This document shows positions 63,230 through 64,000 of a DNA stretch of 64,000 nt, piece by piece. Where the stretch lies: positions 2,232,001-2,296,000 of the forward strand of contig NC_037312.1 of NCBI RefSeq assembly GCF_000143535.2, in the 5' to 3' direction. Position 1 is the stretch's first letter. Every line of letters begins with the position of its first letter. The stretch is from Botrytis cinerea B05.10. Taxonomy: Eukaryota; Ascomycota; Leotiomycetes; Helotiales; Sclerotiniaceae. The notes under the pieces are model-generated. The model was given only the letters and a program-made list of their open reading frames with translations, was not told the DNA's origin and did not search any database. A program made the position numbers and the translations under genes.

Positions 63230-63457
63230 TTACCCAGGGGCTTGGTTGTCCATGACTATACCTAGCGCGTTTGACATGGGAGCTGGGGTGATTTGAGGTA
63301 ATGGTGGAATGTAAAGTCTCACTGTGACTGTGACTGTGACTGTGCCTGTCGTCAAGGTCCCGACTCCTCGTGGATTTGGCGTCGGTCGAGTCATAGCAAG
63401 TCTCATTTTCCTTTTAGATATGGAGTGAAAGAAAAAGAAGGAAGAACAATGTGACAT
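63230..63457 (-). CDS. Possible first exon of a small gene (weak)
   Basis: An ATG-initiated frame (ATG at 63457 or 63406) runs into a GTAAGA donor near 63236. It contains TVTVTVTVRLYIPPLPQITP, the first part of which is a translated ACAGTC repeat. A short exon CCATATTGTACGTACCG bounded by CAG and GTGAGA and a third exon after ACAG near 63058 can be joined in frame, but the product would be short and unrecognised. Confidence 0.2.
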   Translation of the reverse strand: MSHCSSFFFFHSISKRKMRLAMTRPTPNPRGVGTLTTGTVTVTVTVRLYIPPLPQITPAPMSNALGIVMDNQAPG

Positions 63458-63551
63458 GACGAAGTTTGATTTGATTTGTTCCTTTTTTCGACGGTGGTGG
63501 TACAGATATTGTCAGATGTATTTTATCATTACTTGGAAGATTGTGTATTGA

Positions 63552-63684
63552 TGGGGGCAAGCCCCCAAACCCCCATAGCTCGCTGCGCTCGAAATGTTGA
63601 AGATATAAAAGTGTTTCCTCTTCACATATTCCTTCATATTTAGTCTGCCCCCACGGCAGTGGCCCCCGGAGGGCCAGCGGAGCG
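63552..63684. repeat. GC-rich hairpin island
   Basis: Two GC-rich palindromes in AT-rich DNA: TGGGGGC-AA-GCCCCCA at 63552-63567, followed by GCTCGCTGCGCTCG at 63578-63591, and TGGCCC-CCGGA-GGGCCA at 63660-63676, followed by GCGGAGCG. The motif CGCTCCGCT (here as its complement AGCGGAGCG) also occurs in the island at 41761-41785. Such clusters resemble GC-rich palindromic elements known from fungal mitochondrial DNA. Confidence 0.6.
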
Positions 63685-64000
63685 TCATTCAATCAAACAG
63701 ATTTGTTATCGAATCGTTCAAACCATAGATACAAATCAGAGCCAGCCAGCCAATCGACGTGCATGTCCATATTTCCACTTCACATTGTCTTCCCGTGCTT
63801 CTTTCACATCCCTTGGAACTTTCATTGTAGTGGCCGGTACAATCATAAACTATGTCTTCCATCTATGCCATTTTATACTCTATTGGGAAAGATATAAGAA
63901 TATCCCCAAGGATTCAAAGAAACCAAGCCAACAAACGAATCCCTTCCCTCGTCCCTAGTAGATATTCTGCTGGCTAGACTGGCGGACTTGCACTCATATT

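Overview
The window looks like nuclear DNA of a filamentous ascomycete (Pezizomycotina; I would guess Leotiomycetes, but that is inference). Genes are spliced by short introns of about 50-120 nt with GTAAGT/GTATGT donors, CTAAC/CTGAC-like branch sites and YAG acceptors. Gene islands alternate with kilobases of low-complexity, strand-asymmetric DNA. The protein set (2EXR-domain protein, CYSTM protein, Golgi GDPase, PPPDE-thioredoxin-PUL protein, fungal P450s, MFS pumps) is fungal. All exon coordinates were worked out by hand from splice signals and frame continuity.

Layout. 1-3 kb: a (TAG)n array and an eroded gene relic. 3.07-4.18 kb: intronless von Willebrand A protein. 4.4-8.9 kb: long purine-rich, microsatellite-rich stretch without a gene. 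8.96-10.81 kb: coiled-coil/helical protein of unknown function. 11.87-12.18 kb: tiny gene whose first coding exon is only the ATG. 13.4-14.1 kb: another gene relic. 16.78-17.20 kb: three-exon CYSTM gene. 18.8-22.1 kb: APH-like kinase, a possible small gene, and a DUF6914-like protein.

22.7-36.0 kb is an accessory block that looks like a secondary-metabolite cluster without PKS, NRPS or terpene synthase: MFS transporter, ATP-grasp ligase, a P450 with 15 introns, a second related MFS transporter and a CYP52-like P450. A plausible division of labour is ATP-dependent amide/ester bond formation by the ligase, two oxidations, and export by the pumps.

38.4-40.1 kb holds a 2EXR-domain gene whose upstream exons contain an in-frame stop. 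43.9-49.9 kb is a conserved island: PPPDE-thioredoxin-PUL protein, guanosine-diphosphatase GDA1, and a secreted PEBP-like protein.

50.8-58.0 kb contains five intronless minus-strand genes in a row. Three encode related cysteine-rich proteins and two encode Arg/Lys-rich proteins without the cysteine domain. At least two of the array promoters are visibly homologous although their products differ. I cannot assign this family; together with the ATP-grasp block it is the best candidate for something undescribed. 58.9-64 kb is mostly C-rich or AT-repeat DNA, ending in GC-rich hairpins that share a motif with a GC island at 41.8 kb.
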